From Bradyrhizobium nivariense (GTDB taxonomy: Bacteria > Pseudomonadota > Alphaproteobacteria > Rhizobiales > Xanthobacteraceae), in NCBI RefSeq assembly GCF_029846715.1, contig NZ_JARVWW010000028.1, positions 1-64,000 on the forward strand: 64,000 nt of DNA. Reading direction: 5' to 3'. The notes beneath the pieces were generated by a model. It was not told the DNA's origin. It saw only the letters and a list, made by a program, of their open reading frames with translations, and ran no database searches. The position numbers were made by a program, and so were the translations under genes. Positions 53,703 through 63,706 of this stretch are shown here, one piece after another (position 1 is the stretch's first letter; every line of letters starts with the position of its first letter).

Positions 53703-53924
53703 CGCGCGTGCGAATGCCAGCAATCGCCGAATGCTTGAAGTCAGGAAACCGCGTCTGAGAAGATATTTCATCGTCCGATAAGCGGTCGCGATGTACTATG
53801 CCCATATGTTCAGCGCCGGGTGATCGCCTGGCGCAAAACCATAAGTGTAGTATCTTGGTGGAGAGGGCAACCCTGGTCGCACGTTCTTCAAATTTTGAAA
53901 ATTATTGTCGGGGACAATTATTTT

Positions 53925-55574
53925 ATGCAGGTTGAGACAGCATGGGTAAAGCCGCCGCTTCAAGTTGGCGGCCTCGATCATCTTGCGGTGCAAGCGACAT
54001 GTATAAATATATACGGACGCTTGCTGCCCGGCATTACTAATGTCACAGACAGAGCACGATATTATTCCTTCTACCCATGGCTGATATGGGCCTTCGACAA
54101 GGCCGGACACCGCGAATTTAACGACGCTTTCGTCGAGCGATTTCGCCGGGCCGATTGTTTGTTTTGCCTGATTTCGCAGCGGCATGCTGGTATGAGCGGG
54201 GGCGATGCGGACGACCACGCAGCGGCTATGGTGGGCAGCGATACTTTGGCAGACATCGCAAGGTCGTTGGGAGCAGACGGCGCTATACGTCTGTCTGACT
54301 TTTCGTTGCGCGACGGTGCCAAGAAGCGTTATTTCGCGAACAAGCTCGGGGGACTCGGGCAGTATTATCTGGGCGTTCTGAGGGAGCTTTCGATTATCGA
54401 CGGTGATTCGACTGCCGGCATTCGCTACACTCGGCAGTTGGGGTCTGTGATCGCGGAACAAATGGATTGCAGCGTCAATCGCACGCTTTTCATGAAGGCA
54501 GTCGACGCAGATCTGGTTACGGCGGCAGAGCTCGATGCTCTGCATGACTTTTGTCCTTGCCAACTCTGCAATAACCCGGGTGAACGTAAAATACTTGGCG
54601 AATTGTTTTTTGTTAGGGATCGCTTCCAAAACACGGAGGCCGTACCCCGGCGGAGATCGCTGAAAATAATTTTGCAGCTTGCCGATCTCCTTTGCGCGAA
54701 TGGTGAGCAACTGTCCGAGGCACTGTTTCGAGCCTGCACATACTCAGGTAACCTGCCGGGTGGAGCTACTTGGACTGTACCTTCCGCCCTCTCGAAAACC
54801 CGTGAAAAATGGGCGATCTATGCCCGGAATGAGCTGCTATCGATTGCCGTCCAAGGCCTCTTCTATGCCTTGCTCGATGCTTACGCAGCATCGGGCGTAC
54901 GGATGGATGCGAGTACCGACATTGCAAATTGGTTCACAGAGCAGCCTGAAGTTGTCGAAGCGCTAGACGAACTGGGCAAGGAAAAAACATTCTCGGAATG
55001 TGTTGCCGACAGCGAGAATTGGTTGCCTGCGTTAGCGGACTGGAACGAGAAAATGCATGAGGTGCAGCTTACTGAGCGCATCACTGCACTTTCGCGTGGT
55101 AACAAGTCGGCCGAGAGCCGTAAAGCAATTGTATCTGCGGCTCTGAGAACGTTGATAGCGCTCGCGCGCAGAACCAATTCCGCAGATCGGCAATATGCCG
55201 ATCTGGTGTTTGAGGCGGACTATTTCCGTTATTACCCGATCAATCTTGAGTCGTTCGCCCGTTACGTCTCAGGAAGCTGGGCCTCTTCGACAATCGGGGA
55301 TGTACTCCGATGGCTTTCGATTAACTGGGGTCTGGAGCTACACCTGCGCGTCGCCTTAAGGAAATTGCGGGGACAGTCGCAATCTACTTTTAGGATACGG
55401 CCCTCTGATCACGGCATGGAAGTGATCGCAGTACCGGCTGCCGTCCATACAAGGCCGCGTTTTAATCAAGCGGTTCGCGTGCTCAAGGACATCGGCGCTC
55501 TCGAAAAAAGCAACATGGGCTGGCAGCTCAGCCCTTTCGGGCGAGCGCAATTCGAGCTTGCAGATGCTCCATAA
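53925..55574 (+). CDS. Unrecognised protein, partner of the PLD-type nuclease
   Basis: ATG 53925 is chosen (549 aa); the frame runs upstream to 53820 but the upstream residues look non-native. MQVETAWVKPPLQVGGLDHL, INIYGRLLPGITNVTDRARY, FYPWLIWAFDKAG opens it; a CPCQLCNN Cys cluster lies near residue 210. The C-terminal part (RPRFNQAVRVLKDIGALEKS, GWQLSPFGRAQFELA) looks like a winged helix. No enzymatic motif is recognised. Its stop overlaps the nuclease start by 11 bases, so the two act together. Probably the sensor or regulatory half of a two-gene defence unit (inference). Confidence 0.55.
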   Translation: MQVETAWVKPPLQVGGLDHLAVQATCINIYGRLLPGITNVTDRARYYSFYPWLIWAFDKAGHREFNDAFVERFRRADCLFCLISQRHAGMSGGDADDHAAAMVGSDTLADIARSLGADGAIRLSDFSLRDGAKKRYFANKLGGLGQYYLGVLRELSIIDGDSTAGIRYTRQLGSVIAEQMDCSVNRTLFMKAVDADLVTAAELDALHDFCPCQLCNNPGERKILGELFFVRDRFQNTEAVPRRRSLKIILQLADLLCANGEQLSEALFRACTYSGNLPGGATWTVPSALSKTREKWAIYARNELLSIAVQGLFYALLDAYAASGVRMDASTDIANWFTEQPEVVEALDELGKEKTFSECVADSENWLPALADWNEKMHEVQLTERITALSRGNKSAESRKAIVSAALRTLIALARRTNSADRQYADLVFEADYFRYYPINLESFARYVSGSWASSTIGDVLRWLSINWGLELHLRVALRKLRGQSQSTFRIRPSDHGMEVIAVPAAVHTRPRFNQAVRVLKDIGALEKSNMGWQLSPFGRAQFELADAP

Positions 55575-58125
55575 AGTCTCGCTAATCGACGAACTGAGGA
55601 AGGGCGGCTACGAGGCTTCGCTGATTACAACCTACAACGCCTATCTACCCTTCTATGAAGAAGTGGTGCTGCGCAGGCTCGTTAATGCCGGCGTCCGGCA
55701 CAATGTTCTGTTGATGGATGCTCAACAGTATGCCGCATCGTTAGTCAACCACCCGCCTCGGCTTGCCGGTCGACAATACACCCTTCTGCCGATGAGCGCA
55801 CCGGGCGCATTTCATCCAAAACTGATTTTCCTGACGGGCAAGAATAAAGGAGCGATACTCGTCGGCAGCCATAATATGACTCTCGGGGGGTTTGGGTTTA
55901 ATCGAGAGATAACAAATTTAGTTCACATCCGCGAAAAGGACGACGCGGCAGGAATAGCCCTTGCTCAGGACGTCTGGAAGGAAATTGAATTCTGGTTGGC
56001 TGAGTTTACGCCTGGTATTCCCGACCATGCCCGATCCATGATCCGCCGGGTTAAGGAATTCGCGCCCTGGCTCACTGGATCACCGCCTCCAGATCCGAGA
56101 ATCAGGTTACTTGCAGGACGTCCAGGCGGAATGTCGTTGTGGCAACAGTTCACTGGGCTGTTAGAGGGAGAAACCTCTCAATTTTCGGTCGGCGGAGCGT
56201 TTTTCGATCGTGAGCTGAGCTTCCTTAAGCGTGTGAAGAAAGACTTGCAACCGGGGCGGATAACCGTAGCGGTCGATCCAGAGACGGTCCAGATGCCCGC
56301 TCAGGCTCAAGATCTCGAAGACATATCGTTCGTCCAAGCCGGCCGAATTGGCTGTGATGAGAAATCCGACGAACCATATCTCCATGCCAAGTTTGTGCTG
56401 GCGCAGCAGGACAAAGGCGTATCCGTTTTTGCATCAGGCAGCGCGAACCCCAGCCGGCCCGCATGGCTGGCCGACGATGCCAGCGGCAACGTCGAGCTGA
56501 TGCTCGCCCACATTGGAGATGATGCTCTCGAAACAGCAAGTTCACTCGGCTGTGGCAACATCCACACCTTCCCAGCACTCACTCAAAAACACTGGGAAGT
56601 GATTTTTGTAAATCAGACTCAGTGGGAGAATGCGCCTGCCAGTGGCATACGTAGCGGCGTCGCGTTAGCGGAAGCCACACGCGTCTTGTTCGACCTGGAC
56701 CTGCTGCGCGATTTTCGCGGTCTGAAATTCGCAATAATAGCTGCCGATGGGAGCGCAATTTGCCAATCAGTCGACGCCACTGTTGAAGATTGCTTTGTAG
56801 TTTTGAATTTTGTGTCAAGCGACATCGAGAAAGCCGTAGCTCTTCAAGGATTCGACGCCAACAAACTTGTCTTGAATCTCATTCTTCATCATGCGGGGAT
56901 GATCGAGGAGCAAGCCCGAAGCGGTACGCAGCGACGCCTTAAAGATGCTCTCGCGAGCCTGGATACCGATAATCCAGATATTGCACTCTTGATTCAGTGC
57001 ATCGACAAGATCGTTTTCGACGAGGATGGTCTAGGCGCTCCCAGCCAGCCGGCGAGCAGGATGAGTTCACGAAATTCACAAGAGCCACCTAAATCTGATG
57101 CCGTTGCGACGTTAGAAATCGACGTCAGTGAGATGCGAAGACGCGGCAAAAAGCGGCGGCTCAATCATTCCAGCGATTTTGCTTATTTGCTCGATGCCCT
57201 GATCTACCACTTGCGCCTGCATGAGGACAAATCGCGTGAAGAGCTGGACCGTTTTGGCAGAACTGAAGAAGAGCAGATAGGTGCTGACGACGATCCTGAC
57301 GCTGAGGTTACTCAGCTCACACCAGATAAGCAGGCCGATCTTCTGATGGCGTGTCATTCAAAGGTTCGAACTGTTGTGAACAGAATGATATCGCAATTGA
57401 AGGCCTACGCTGAAGGTAAGGTGCCGCTTGCGAAAATACTCATCCGTCTTCTGGGCGTACTGGCCGTACTCAGAGAGTTGCGATCATGCGATGCCCGGGC
57501 CGCCTGGATCGAAAAGGGCAAAACGGCGGTTCCTAAAGAACAGCGACTCCGCCTCATTGAAGCAGTCATGTTGAATATTTTTGAGCGCGAACCATCGACG
57601 TCAAGTGCGTCATTGCTTCGCCTTGAAGCGCTTGGAGAAGATTTTCGCGATAGTGATGACGTCGCGCGTCTGAAGGGCTTATTGTTGTGGCTAGCATGGG
57701 ACTGCGGCCTGACCCTGAACCTGCATAAGCCGTTTAGGGAGAGTCCAGAGGCGTGGGACCAAAGACTGAAACACAACGCCATGATCGTTGCACTCGCACA
57801 GGTCATGCTTTCAGATGAAACCGTTATTGATGAAGCGCGGCAAAGCATCGGAAGCTTTACTACGGGCGAGCTGGACTGGCTAAGAGATATTCGTCAATTG
57901 GCGGACAAGTGCGCTACCCTGCGCGCCGATATGGGGACGTTACGCCGGGGTGAATTGGCTGAGGCGGGTGACATCGCGTTCCATAGGACAGCCGAAGACT
58001 GGATTGTCCGTATGGTAGCTGGCCGTAATGGCAATAAACTTTCACTCGTAGCATTGAAAGAGAACAAGCCCCGGCTCACCTATCTAGCCGACCATCTCGC
58101 CGTTGCTTCCCTATCGTCCGTATAG
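55564..58125 (+). CDS. Phospholipase D-like (double HKD) nuclease
   Basis: 853 aa from ATG 55564 (TTG 55558 also possible). First HKD-type motif: AFHPKLIFLTGKNKGAILVG, SHNMTLGGFG (His84, Lys86, Ser102, Asn104). Second: EPYLHAKFVLAQQDKGVSVF, ASGSANPSRPAW near residues 277-308. Two motifs in one chain form one PLD active site, as in nucleases of several anti-phage systems. The remaining 500 residues are unfamiliar, with an acidic stretch near 570. Overlap with the gene upstream indicates one operon. Defence function is inferred from the fold and neighbourhood. Confidence 0.7.
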   Translation: MLHKVSLIDELRKGGYEASLITTYNAYLPFYEEVVLRRLVNAGVRHNVLLMDAQQYAASLVNHPPRLAGRQYTLLPMSAPGAFHPKLIFLTGKNKGAILVGSHNMTLGGFGFNREITNLVHIREKDDAAGIALAQDVWKEIEFWLAEFTPGIPDHARSMIRRVKEFAPWLTGSPPPDPRIRLLAGRPGGMSLWQQFTGLLEGETSQFSVGGAFFDRELSFLKRVKKDLQPGRITVAVDPETVQMPAQAQDLEDISFVQAGRIGCDEKSDEPYLHAKFVLAQQDKGVSVFASGSANPSRPAWLADDASGNVELMLAHIGDDALETASSLGCGNIHTFPALTQKHWEVIFVNQTQWENAPASGIRSGVALAEATRVLFDLDLLRDFRGLKFAIIAADGSAICQSVDATVEDCFVVLNFVSSDIEKAVALQGFDANKLVLNLILHHAGMIEEQARSGTQRRLKDALASLDTDNPDIALLIQCIDKIVFDEDGLGAPSQPASRMSSRNSQEPPKSDAVATLEIDVSEMRRRGKKRRLNHSSDFAYLLDALIYHLRLHEDKSREELDRFGRTEEEQIGADDDPDAEVTQLTPDKQADLLMACHSKVRTVVNRMISQLKAYAEGKVPLAKILIRLLGVLAVLRELRSCDARAAWIEKGKTAVPKEQRLRLIEAVMLNIFEREPSTSSASLLRLEALGEDFRDSDDVARLKGLLLWLAWDCGLTLNLHKPFRESPEAWDQRLKHNAMIVALAQVMLSDETVIDEARQSIGSFTTGELDWLRDIRQLADKCATLRADMGTLRRGELAEAGDIAFHRTAEDWIVRMVAGRNGNKLSLVALKENKPRLTYLADHLAVASLSSV

Positions 58126-58570
58126 GTGGACCGTCCTTCAACGCCTCGCGATTGGCGGTGGCGCGGCTCCAGCAGGAGTTCTCAGTCGATCGGTTGGACG
58201 ATCTTGAAGTGAAAGCCGCGGAGCGCGCGTTGTACGAATGGTGCGAGGCAATTCGATCAGCTCGCCGGTTGATGCTTGGTGGCCCGGCGGCATGGCAGGC
58301 GCTTCAGGCAGGTCGACGCGTGAATTGGCGGAATACGCTGTCTCTATTCCGTCCTACAACTTATTCCGGCAGCTCATCCGTGACGACGCGCCGCCCTCGT
58401 CATTGGCGCACTGCTTGGTGCACCACACCCGGGCTAGGCTCGACCAGCGTGGTCACCTTTGCATCCTCCACGCCGCGCACCACATCCATCAGCGGGCGGC
58501 CCTCTGCTTTAGCAGCGCGTAGCTGATCAAGGAACGCGCCCGCGTCCCGGATTGCGACCAGTAGGTTACC
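58126..58570 (+). other. Gene-poor 445 bp with protein-like remnants
   Basis: One frame from about 58140 reads NASRLAVARLQQEFSVDRLD, DLEVKAAERALYEWCEAIRS and then stops; another from about 58310 reads RELAEYAVSIPSYNLFRQLI. Both look like decayed protein sequence, but I cannot name the family. No RNA gene or repeat was seen. The next gene starts at 58571. Confidence 0.35.
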
Positions 58571-59683
58571 ATGAGCAATTGGACTCCCGGCTACATTCTG
58601 CCGAATATCTCAGTCAATGAACCGTTTGAGAGCAGCCACTACGCGCTAGTCTCCTGCAATGATGCCCGTGCGATTGAGATTCGCCGCGCTCACACTGAGT
58701 TCGATACATTCATCAGACGTTTTCACGATGAATTTGGCCATCAGGTTGCACCCGCAGTACTTTTCGTCCGCGAAGGCGAACCCGACTTGATTGGCATCGA
58801 GCAGGCGTCGGGGTTTCGGGATGCGGTTGCCCTCTCGTGCGTGTGCAAGGCCCGAGCACTGCGGCTGGTCTATCCCCATACCCGCCCCTTCCAGTTTTCG
58901 TCCTGGTTCGACTTCCACCCGTGGATTACGAGCACCAACTACGCCGGAATAGTAGGCAGCTCCCCAGCGTTCAGGGATTCAAACGTAGCTAAGAATTTTC
59001 ACGGCCATCAGGACGCCAACGTACCTCACGCCCAGCTCAGCCTCGGCGATGCCGACAATACGCTGCTCCCCGCGCTGTTGGGATCATGGGACCGCAGGTT
59101 TAAGACCCATCAGAACGCATGGCGCTCGATAGCCTTGTTCAGGTCGCTGAATATGGCCTACGCCGCATCACAGCTCCCGTCAGGGCCGGACATGACCCAC
59201 TACGCTCTGGGTAGGTCTGTTGGGCTTTGGATTAGCGCCTTCGAGACCCTGGCGCATCCGGGACAAAACGGAGAGGTTGGCTACCGCAATATCTACCGGC
59301 TCCTTCACGATCTGGAGTGGCGAGACCAAGACCTCACCAAGCGGTCATACGATGCCTATGCCGGGAAGAATAAGACGGCGCCCAACTCTCTGCCCTGCTG
59401 GATTTATGGCGAGCTGCTCCGAGCCCGCAACGATTTCCTGCACGGAAATCCCGTTGCCTTGGACCGTCTTGTCGTCCAATCCTCGGGCCAGACGCTCTAC
59501 AATTTCGCCGCACCTCTCTACCGAGCTGCCCTGACGGCGTTCCTGGGCCTGAAGAAATATGGGCCTCCGGCTCAATCAAACGAGGCTATCGCAAGGGCGA
59601 TTTCGTGGGGCGTGGATTTCAGGCACGACCAAAGCCTCATCGAGCGCGCTCTTACGCGCGTTTTCAAGCCGGTTCAGGCTTAG
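58571..59683 (+). CDS. Hypothetical protein with HEPN-type Rx4H motif
   Basis: 370 aa from ATG 58571. The N-terminal 200 residues (MSNWTPGYILPNISVNEPFE, WFDFHPWITSTNYAGIVGSS) are unfamiliar. Near 280-292 it reads YGELLRARNDFLHGNPV: Arg286-Asn-x3-His291 is the HEPN ribonuclease signature in the helical context of ApeA-like HEPN domains, with GLWISAFETLAHPGQNGEVG upstream as the partner helix. A stress- or phage-activated RNase is plausible. It stands alone between remnants and an IS. HEPN assignment is from motif only. Confidence 0.55.
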   Translation: MSNWTPGYILPNISVNEPFESSHYALVSCNDARAIEIRRAHTEFDTFIRRFHDEFGHQVAPAVLFVREGEPDLIGIEQASGFRDAVALSCVCKARALRLVYPHTRPFQFSSWFDFHPWITSTNYAGIVGSSPAFRDSNVAKNFHGHQDANVPHAQLSLGDADNTLLPALLGSWDRRFKTHQNAWRSIALFRSLNMAYAASQLPSGPDMTHYALGRSVGLWISAFETLAHPGQNGEVGYRNIYRLLHDLEWRDQDLTKRSYDAYAGKNKTAPNSLPCWIYGELLRARNDFLHGNPVALDRLVVQSSGQTLYNFAAPLYRAALTAFLGLKKYGPPAQSNEAIARAISWGVDFRHDQSLIERALTRVFKPVQA

Positions 59684-59742
59684 AGACGGCCAATAGCATG
59701 TTGTTCGGCGCACGGTTTGACCCCCCGTATTGCCGCATCAGC

Positions 59743-61498
59743 GAATGTTACCCTCACCGCGCCATTGTAGTGGTCGATGCGATCTCGAAGTATCGGCCGC
59801 GCCAGGTGGCTTTTCCGGCTTGCTCGGCGAGAGGGGCTGTGGGCGGGGCGGGCCCTACATAGCCCGAGCCGTCCACAACCCCGGGCAGCGGGGCAGCGAT
59901 ATTGGCCGAGCCGAGCGACTCTTCCGCGACCAACTTCTTGGCCGTCTTCCGTCTAAGCGCCCTCAGCAGACGCTGCACGATCGAATGCTGTCTCGTCCCG
60001 AACTCCCCCGGGTGCTTCTCTCTCAACCGGTTGACGATGGCGAGTGCAGTTAACTGCGGTTGCGCAGCGAGCCAACTCTCGATCGAAGCAGTATGCGGGT
60101 CGAGCTTGGACGGCATGCGCACCCTGGTTTTATAGGGCCGACGGGTGCGCCGGTGCGAGGCACGCGGCTCGCCGGACGTCGTCGTCTTACCGAGCGTCTT
60201 CGCAAAAGCGGCTGCGGTCGCTGGCGCGGTGATCATGCTGTCGGGTTGCAGGCCGCGCGCCTGCCCGGGACGACGATCGACGCGATTGCCGAGTTCGTCC
60301 TGGGTCGCGCGAATCTCAGACAACAGCGCGACCGGATCAAGCGAGCGATACTGATCGCGAAGCCGCTTCTTCACGGCCGCGGTCACCTTGGGATGCGCCA
60401 ATGCACGCTCATAGGGCGTCGATGGAAGATGATAGCGTTTGATCACTTTAGCCCCTTCGCGGCGCTTCTCCTTCAGCTTGAACGACGGCTGGAAGAAGTT
60501 GACATAGAGCCGTGCCGCCGCGTAGAGGCGGCCCATCAAACGGGCCGTATCGACGCCATCGAAGCGCCCGTAACCCATCAGGCGACGGACGACGGCACCA
60601 TTCTTCTGCTCGACGAACGCTTGGTCGTTCTTCTTGTAGGCACGCGAGCGAGTGACTTCGAACTTCTGTTCGCGACACCATGGCACAACGACATCGTTCA
60701 TAAAGGCGCTGTTGTTGTCAAAGTCTACGCCGCGCAACAGCCAGGGGAAGAGGCTCTTCGCCCGATTGATCGCCTCGACGACAAGCGAACTTTCCCGCGT
60801 CAGCAACGGCAGGCACTCCGTCCAGCCGGTGGCGACATCGACCATCGTCAGGGTCTGGATGAACGAGCCGGCCACCGACGTCCCGCCATGGGCGACCATG
60901 TCGACCTCGCAGAAGCCCGGCACCGGGCTGTTCCAGTCATTGAACGTGCGGATCGGGACCTCACGCCGGATTGCCGAATAGAATCCGGCACGGCGCCGCC
61001 TGCCGCCGCTTGCCGCTATCTTCACATCGACGAGCAGGCGATCAATGGTGGCGGCGCTGATAGCCAGAACACGATCACGGTCCGACGGGCCAAGCTGCAA
61101 TCGGCCATGCCGCTCAAGGGCAGGCAGCAAGGTCGGAATCATCACCTTAAGCCGCTTGCCGCACACCCTATCTGACGCCTCCCACAGCGCCGTCAGCGTG
61201 TCCTTGATCGTCGCGCCATATTTGCGTCTTCGCTTTCCTGTTGCTTCGATCTCGCCCGGTCCAACTGTCTCGCGTCGCCGGAGTACGCGCACCGCATGCT
61301 TGCGATGCCAGCCCGTCGTCGCGCACAGCTCGTCGAGGATCCGTCCCTTCCCGCTCGTTTGGCCGACCGGTAACGCTCCATTACCGCCGACAACACCTCG
61401 CGCCGCGCACCCATGCTGATCTTTCCCGCCATAGACGCCACCGAACCAATTCGATGGCGCCGACCCAATCATCGGCGAGAAGTTGTCCAGTAACATTC
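59743..61498 (-). mobile_element. Insertion sequence with integrase-type transposase
   Basis: A DDE/integrase transposase gene lies between inverted GAATGTTAC (59743-59751) and GTAACATTC (61490-61498), which may be the terminal repeats. They are short and no target duplication is evident, so the ends are tentative. The transposase is frameshifted, so the element is probably immobile. An ISL3 element lies 39 bp away. Confidence 0.45.
59754..61432 (-). pseudogene. DDE integrase-type transposase (ISNCY-like), frameshifted
   Basis: The native start appears to be ATG 61432: MAGKISMGARREVLSAVMER, YRSAKRA. Near 61350 the homologous sequence moves to another frame (GRILDELCATTGWHRKHAVR) and then runs uninterrupted to 59754. 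The rve-type catalytic domain is clear: GFCEVDMVAHGGTSVAGSFI (first Asp), LRGVDFDNNSAFMNDVVVPW (second Asp), KKNDQAFVEQKNGAVVRRLM (Glu). About 550 residues in total. The frameshift should stop production of the full enzyme unless it is programmed. Family name by general resemblance only. Confidence 0.7.
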
Positions 61499-61537
61499 TG
61501 GGTGAGGCAATGCGCCCCCGATCGGCGCCGAAGGTTG

Positions 61538-63190
61538 GCTCTGACGCATATTCGATGATCGTGTTTGTTTTTATGGCGCGCCAATCAGCCTAGCCTGAAG
61601 GAGATCGAGCTTAGCGCGCCCGTACATCTGCCGCTTGACCAGCTTGAGCTTGGTGATCTGAGCTTCCACTTGGCCATTGGACCATGGTTGCGTGATAGCC
61701 GCGTGCACCGCGCCCTTGTCGTTGGCGATGCCATTCGCGAACGAGCCAATGAGGCTCCGCTTGGATTCATCTATCCAAGGTTCGAGCTCGATCTCGGCCC
61801 TCTTTCGGATCATCGCGTGGAAGCGGCCAACGAGAGCGTTGGCATCGGCCAGCATAGGGACGCTTTGTTCAATAGCGGCAACCGTGACGGTCTCGGCCTT
61901 GGTTAGGTGGTCCCGCTTCATCGTCATCAACTGCGCTATCGTCCGGGCGGCGGGGACCCTCTGCAATTGTTGACGGCTGATGGTCTCGGCGCGTCGCCGT
62001 CGCGTGGCCCATTCCGCCACCACGCGCAGCGATCCCTTAAAGCCTTGCCCTCTCAAACGGCGCCAGAGTTCGGCACCGTTACGACAGCCGCCTGACCACT
62101 GCGCGTCCAGGAACGGCAGGTGCCCGCCCAGGGTGCTTTGACGGGTGCGGAAGATATCCGTACCGCCGCCGCGACTAATTTGGCGAACCAGATTGCGACT
62201 ATGTCCTGTGCGGCGGACGATCTCCTTGAGCGGCACACCGTCGCTGACAAGAGCCGCGATTGCGGCATGGCTGTCCTGGCGCCGCAGATAGCCCTGATAG
62301 CGAAGCTTTTCCGCGCAGGTCAGCAGTTTAAGATCGATCGTCGTCGCCCCGATTGCGGTTCGGATTTTGCTCATGGAGCGGCGCACCGCATCAAGGAAGG
62401 CCGCGCTCGCGTTTTCCATCAGATGCCAGCGGTCGGCGACCTGGATTGCGTTCGGCAGCGCCTTGGCTGCTGCCTCGCCATATCCACCACCGCGATCTCG
62501 CGACACAATGTTGATGCCCGGGTGCTTCGACAGCCACGCCTGAACGGTCGCCGTTTCCCGGTCGGGTAGCAAGGCAACGATCCGCCGACGCTCCAAATCG
62601 CACACGATGGTCCCGTATCGACGATTTCTCCGGAACGCCCAGTCATCGATACCCACAACAAGCAATGGATCCATCGGCATCGCCGTCCGCCGGCGGACCA
62701 CCCGTAGCAAGGTATCGTTGCTGACAGGCAGCATGAGCCGCTTGGCGAAGCTTGCTGCCGGCCGGCCGCCGAGCGCCAACCCCAGGTGATGGACGATGTG
62801 TTCGAGCCGTGCCGTCCGACGCCGTCGAAGCGGAACGACGTCTTCTCCGAACCGCTCTGCGAAGATCCGACGGCGGCAATGCGGCACCTCACATGTGAAG
62901 CGCCGCGTGAGCAATCGGAGGCGCACCTTTCTGCCCGCTGACGGCAAATCGGCCACGTGCCGGATGTAATGGCTATGGACTCGGCGCGATGCTGTCGCGC
63001 ACAAAGGGCACTGGGCCTCCGCAGCCTCTGACCGAACAGCCAGAATAACCGAATCCTCTGAATCACTTACGCCATCAAAGACCAAACCACTCGGTACTAG
63101 CGATGAAATTCGAAAGCCTGTCCGCATGGCGCCGATTCTCCGTTGAAGAACCAGAGTCGCCGGCGAACTTCATCAGAAATGAGTCAGAGC
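61538..63190 (-). mobile_element. ISL3-family insertion sequence with target duplication
   Basis: Imperfect terminal inverted repeats begin GGCTCTGAC-CAT at 61537 and end GTCAGAGCC at 63191. CGAAGGTTG is present on both sides (61529-61537 and 63191-63199), fitting an 8-9-bp target duplication. The intact transposase and matching duplication point to a recent insertion. It landed in sequence (ATCGGCGCCGAAGGTTG joined to ACCCCGGCCGACACC) that itself looks like the end of another IS. Confidence 0.7.
61571..63127 (-). CDS. ISL3-family transposase
   Basis: 518 aa, full length. The N-terminal zinc finger is CPLCATASRRVHSHYIRHVA and CEVPHCRRRIFAERF. Catalytic DDE residues lie in VVGIDDWAFRRNRRYGTIVC (Asp), VSRDRGGGYGEAAAKALPNA (Asp) and, near the end, ITQPWSNGQVEAQITKLKLV (Glu). 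Central helix-turn-helix VPLKEIVRRTGHSRNLVRQI. No frameshift, so probably active. Confidence 0.9.
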   Translation of the reverse strand: MRTGFRISSLVPSGLVFDGVSDSEDSVILAVRSEAAEAQCPLCATASRRVHSHYIRHVADLPSAGRKVRLRLLTRRFTCEVPHCRRRIFAERFGEDVVPLRRRRTARLEHIVHHLGLALGGRPAASFAKRLMLPVSNDTLLRVVRRRTAMPMDPLLVVGIDDWAFRRNRRYGTIVCDLERRRIVALLPDRETATVQAWLSKHPGINIVSRDRGGGYGEAAAKALPNAIQVADRWHLMENASAAFLDAVRRSMSKIRTAIGATTIDLKLLTCAEKLRYQGYLRRQDSHAAIAALVSDGVPLKEIVRRTGHSRNLVRQISRGGGTDIFRTRQSTLGGHLPFLDAQWSGGCRNGAELWRRLRGQGFKGSLRVVAEWATRRRRAETISRQQLQRVPAARTIAQLMTMKRDHLTKAETVTVAAIEQSVPMLADANALVGRFHAMIRKRAEIELEPWIDESKRSLIGSFANGIANDKGAVHAAITQPWSNGQVEAQITKLKLVKRQMYGRAKLDLLQARLIGAP

Positions 63191-63427
63191 CGAAGGTTGA
63201 CCCCGGCCGACACCGCCGAATTCGTTGAACCATCTACGGAATGTTCATTACGTGTGGGGGCAATGTTGGAAGCCGCTGGGTGGTCAAAGTTCGGCGCTAA
63301 TTTACACCCATGCCGCCGAATTCCGGCAGGAGGGCGATGATGCGGTGGTGAGCGGACGAGTTCGACCGGCTGAGTCGTGTCATCAAAATGAGTTCCTGAG
63401 GAAAAGCGCGTTGAAGTGGGTTGCTTC

Positions 63428-63706
63428 TTATAAGTCGCACATCGATGAGTTCGACATATTGGTTTCAAGGAGAGCCAAAAGTGAGCGCACCACTACTAGT
63501 CGCCGACGTCCGATCGTTGTCGTCACGATACGCCCAGCACCTATCAACTCGTAAAGCTTCGTGCGTCCCAGGCCGGTCACTTCGCATGCATCGTCAACTG
63601 TGCAGGTGAGCCGCTGAGCGAATGGCAAGGTGTGCGGTTGTGCGGCTATCGGAGGACTGACTTGTGACCGTTGTTCGCCAGTTTTCTCTCGTCGATAGTA
63701 TCTCAC
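63428..63706 (-). CDS. Excisionase-like helix-turn-helix protein
   Basis: 92 aa. The C-terminal part RLTCTVDDACEVTGLGRTKL, YELIGAGRIVTTTIGRRRLV has the helix-turn-helix-17/excisionase form (winged MerR-like), usual length 60-70. The first 25 residues may not be native. Such genes sit beside integrases of genomic islands; no integrase is visible inside the window, but one could follow after 64000 or have been lost. Confidence 0.65.
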   Translation of the reverse strand: MRYYRREKTGEQRSQVSPPIAAQPHTLPFAQRLTCTVDDACEVTGLGRTKLYELIGAGRIVTTTIGRRRLVVVRSLLALLETNMSNSSMCDL

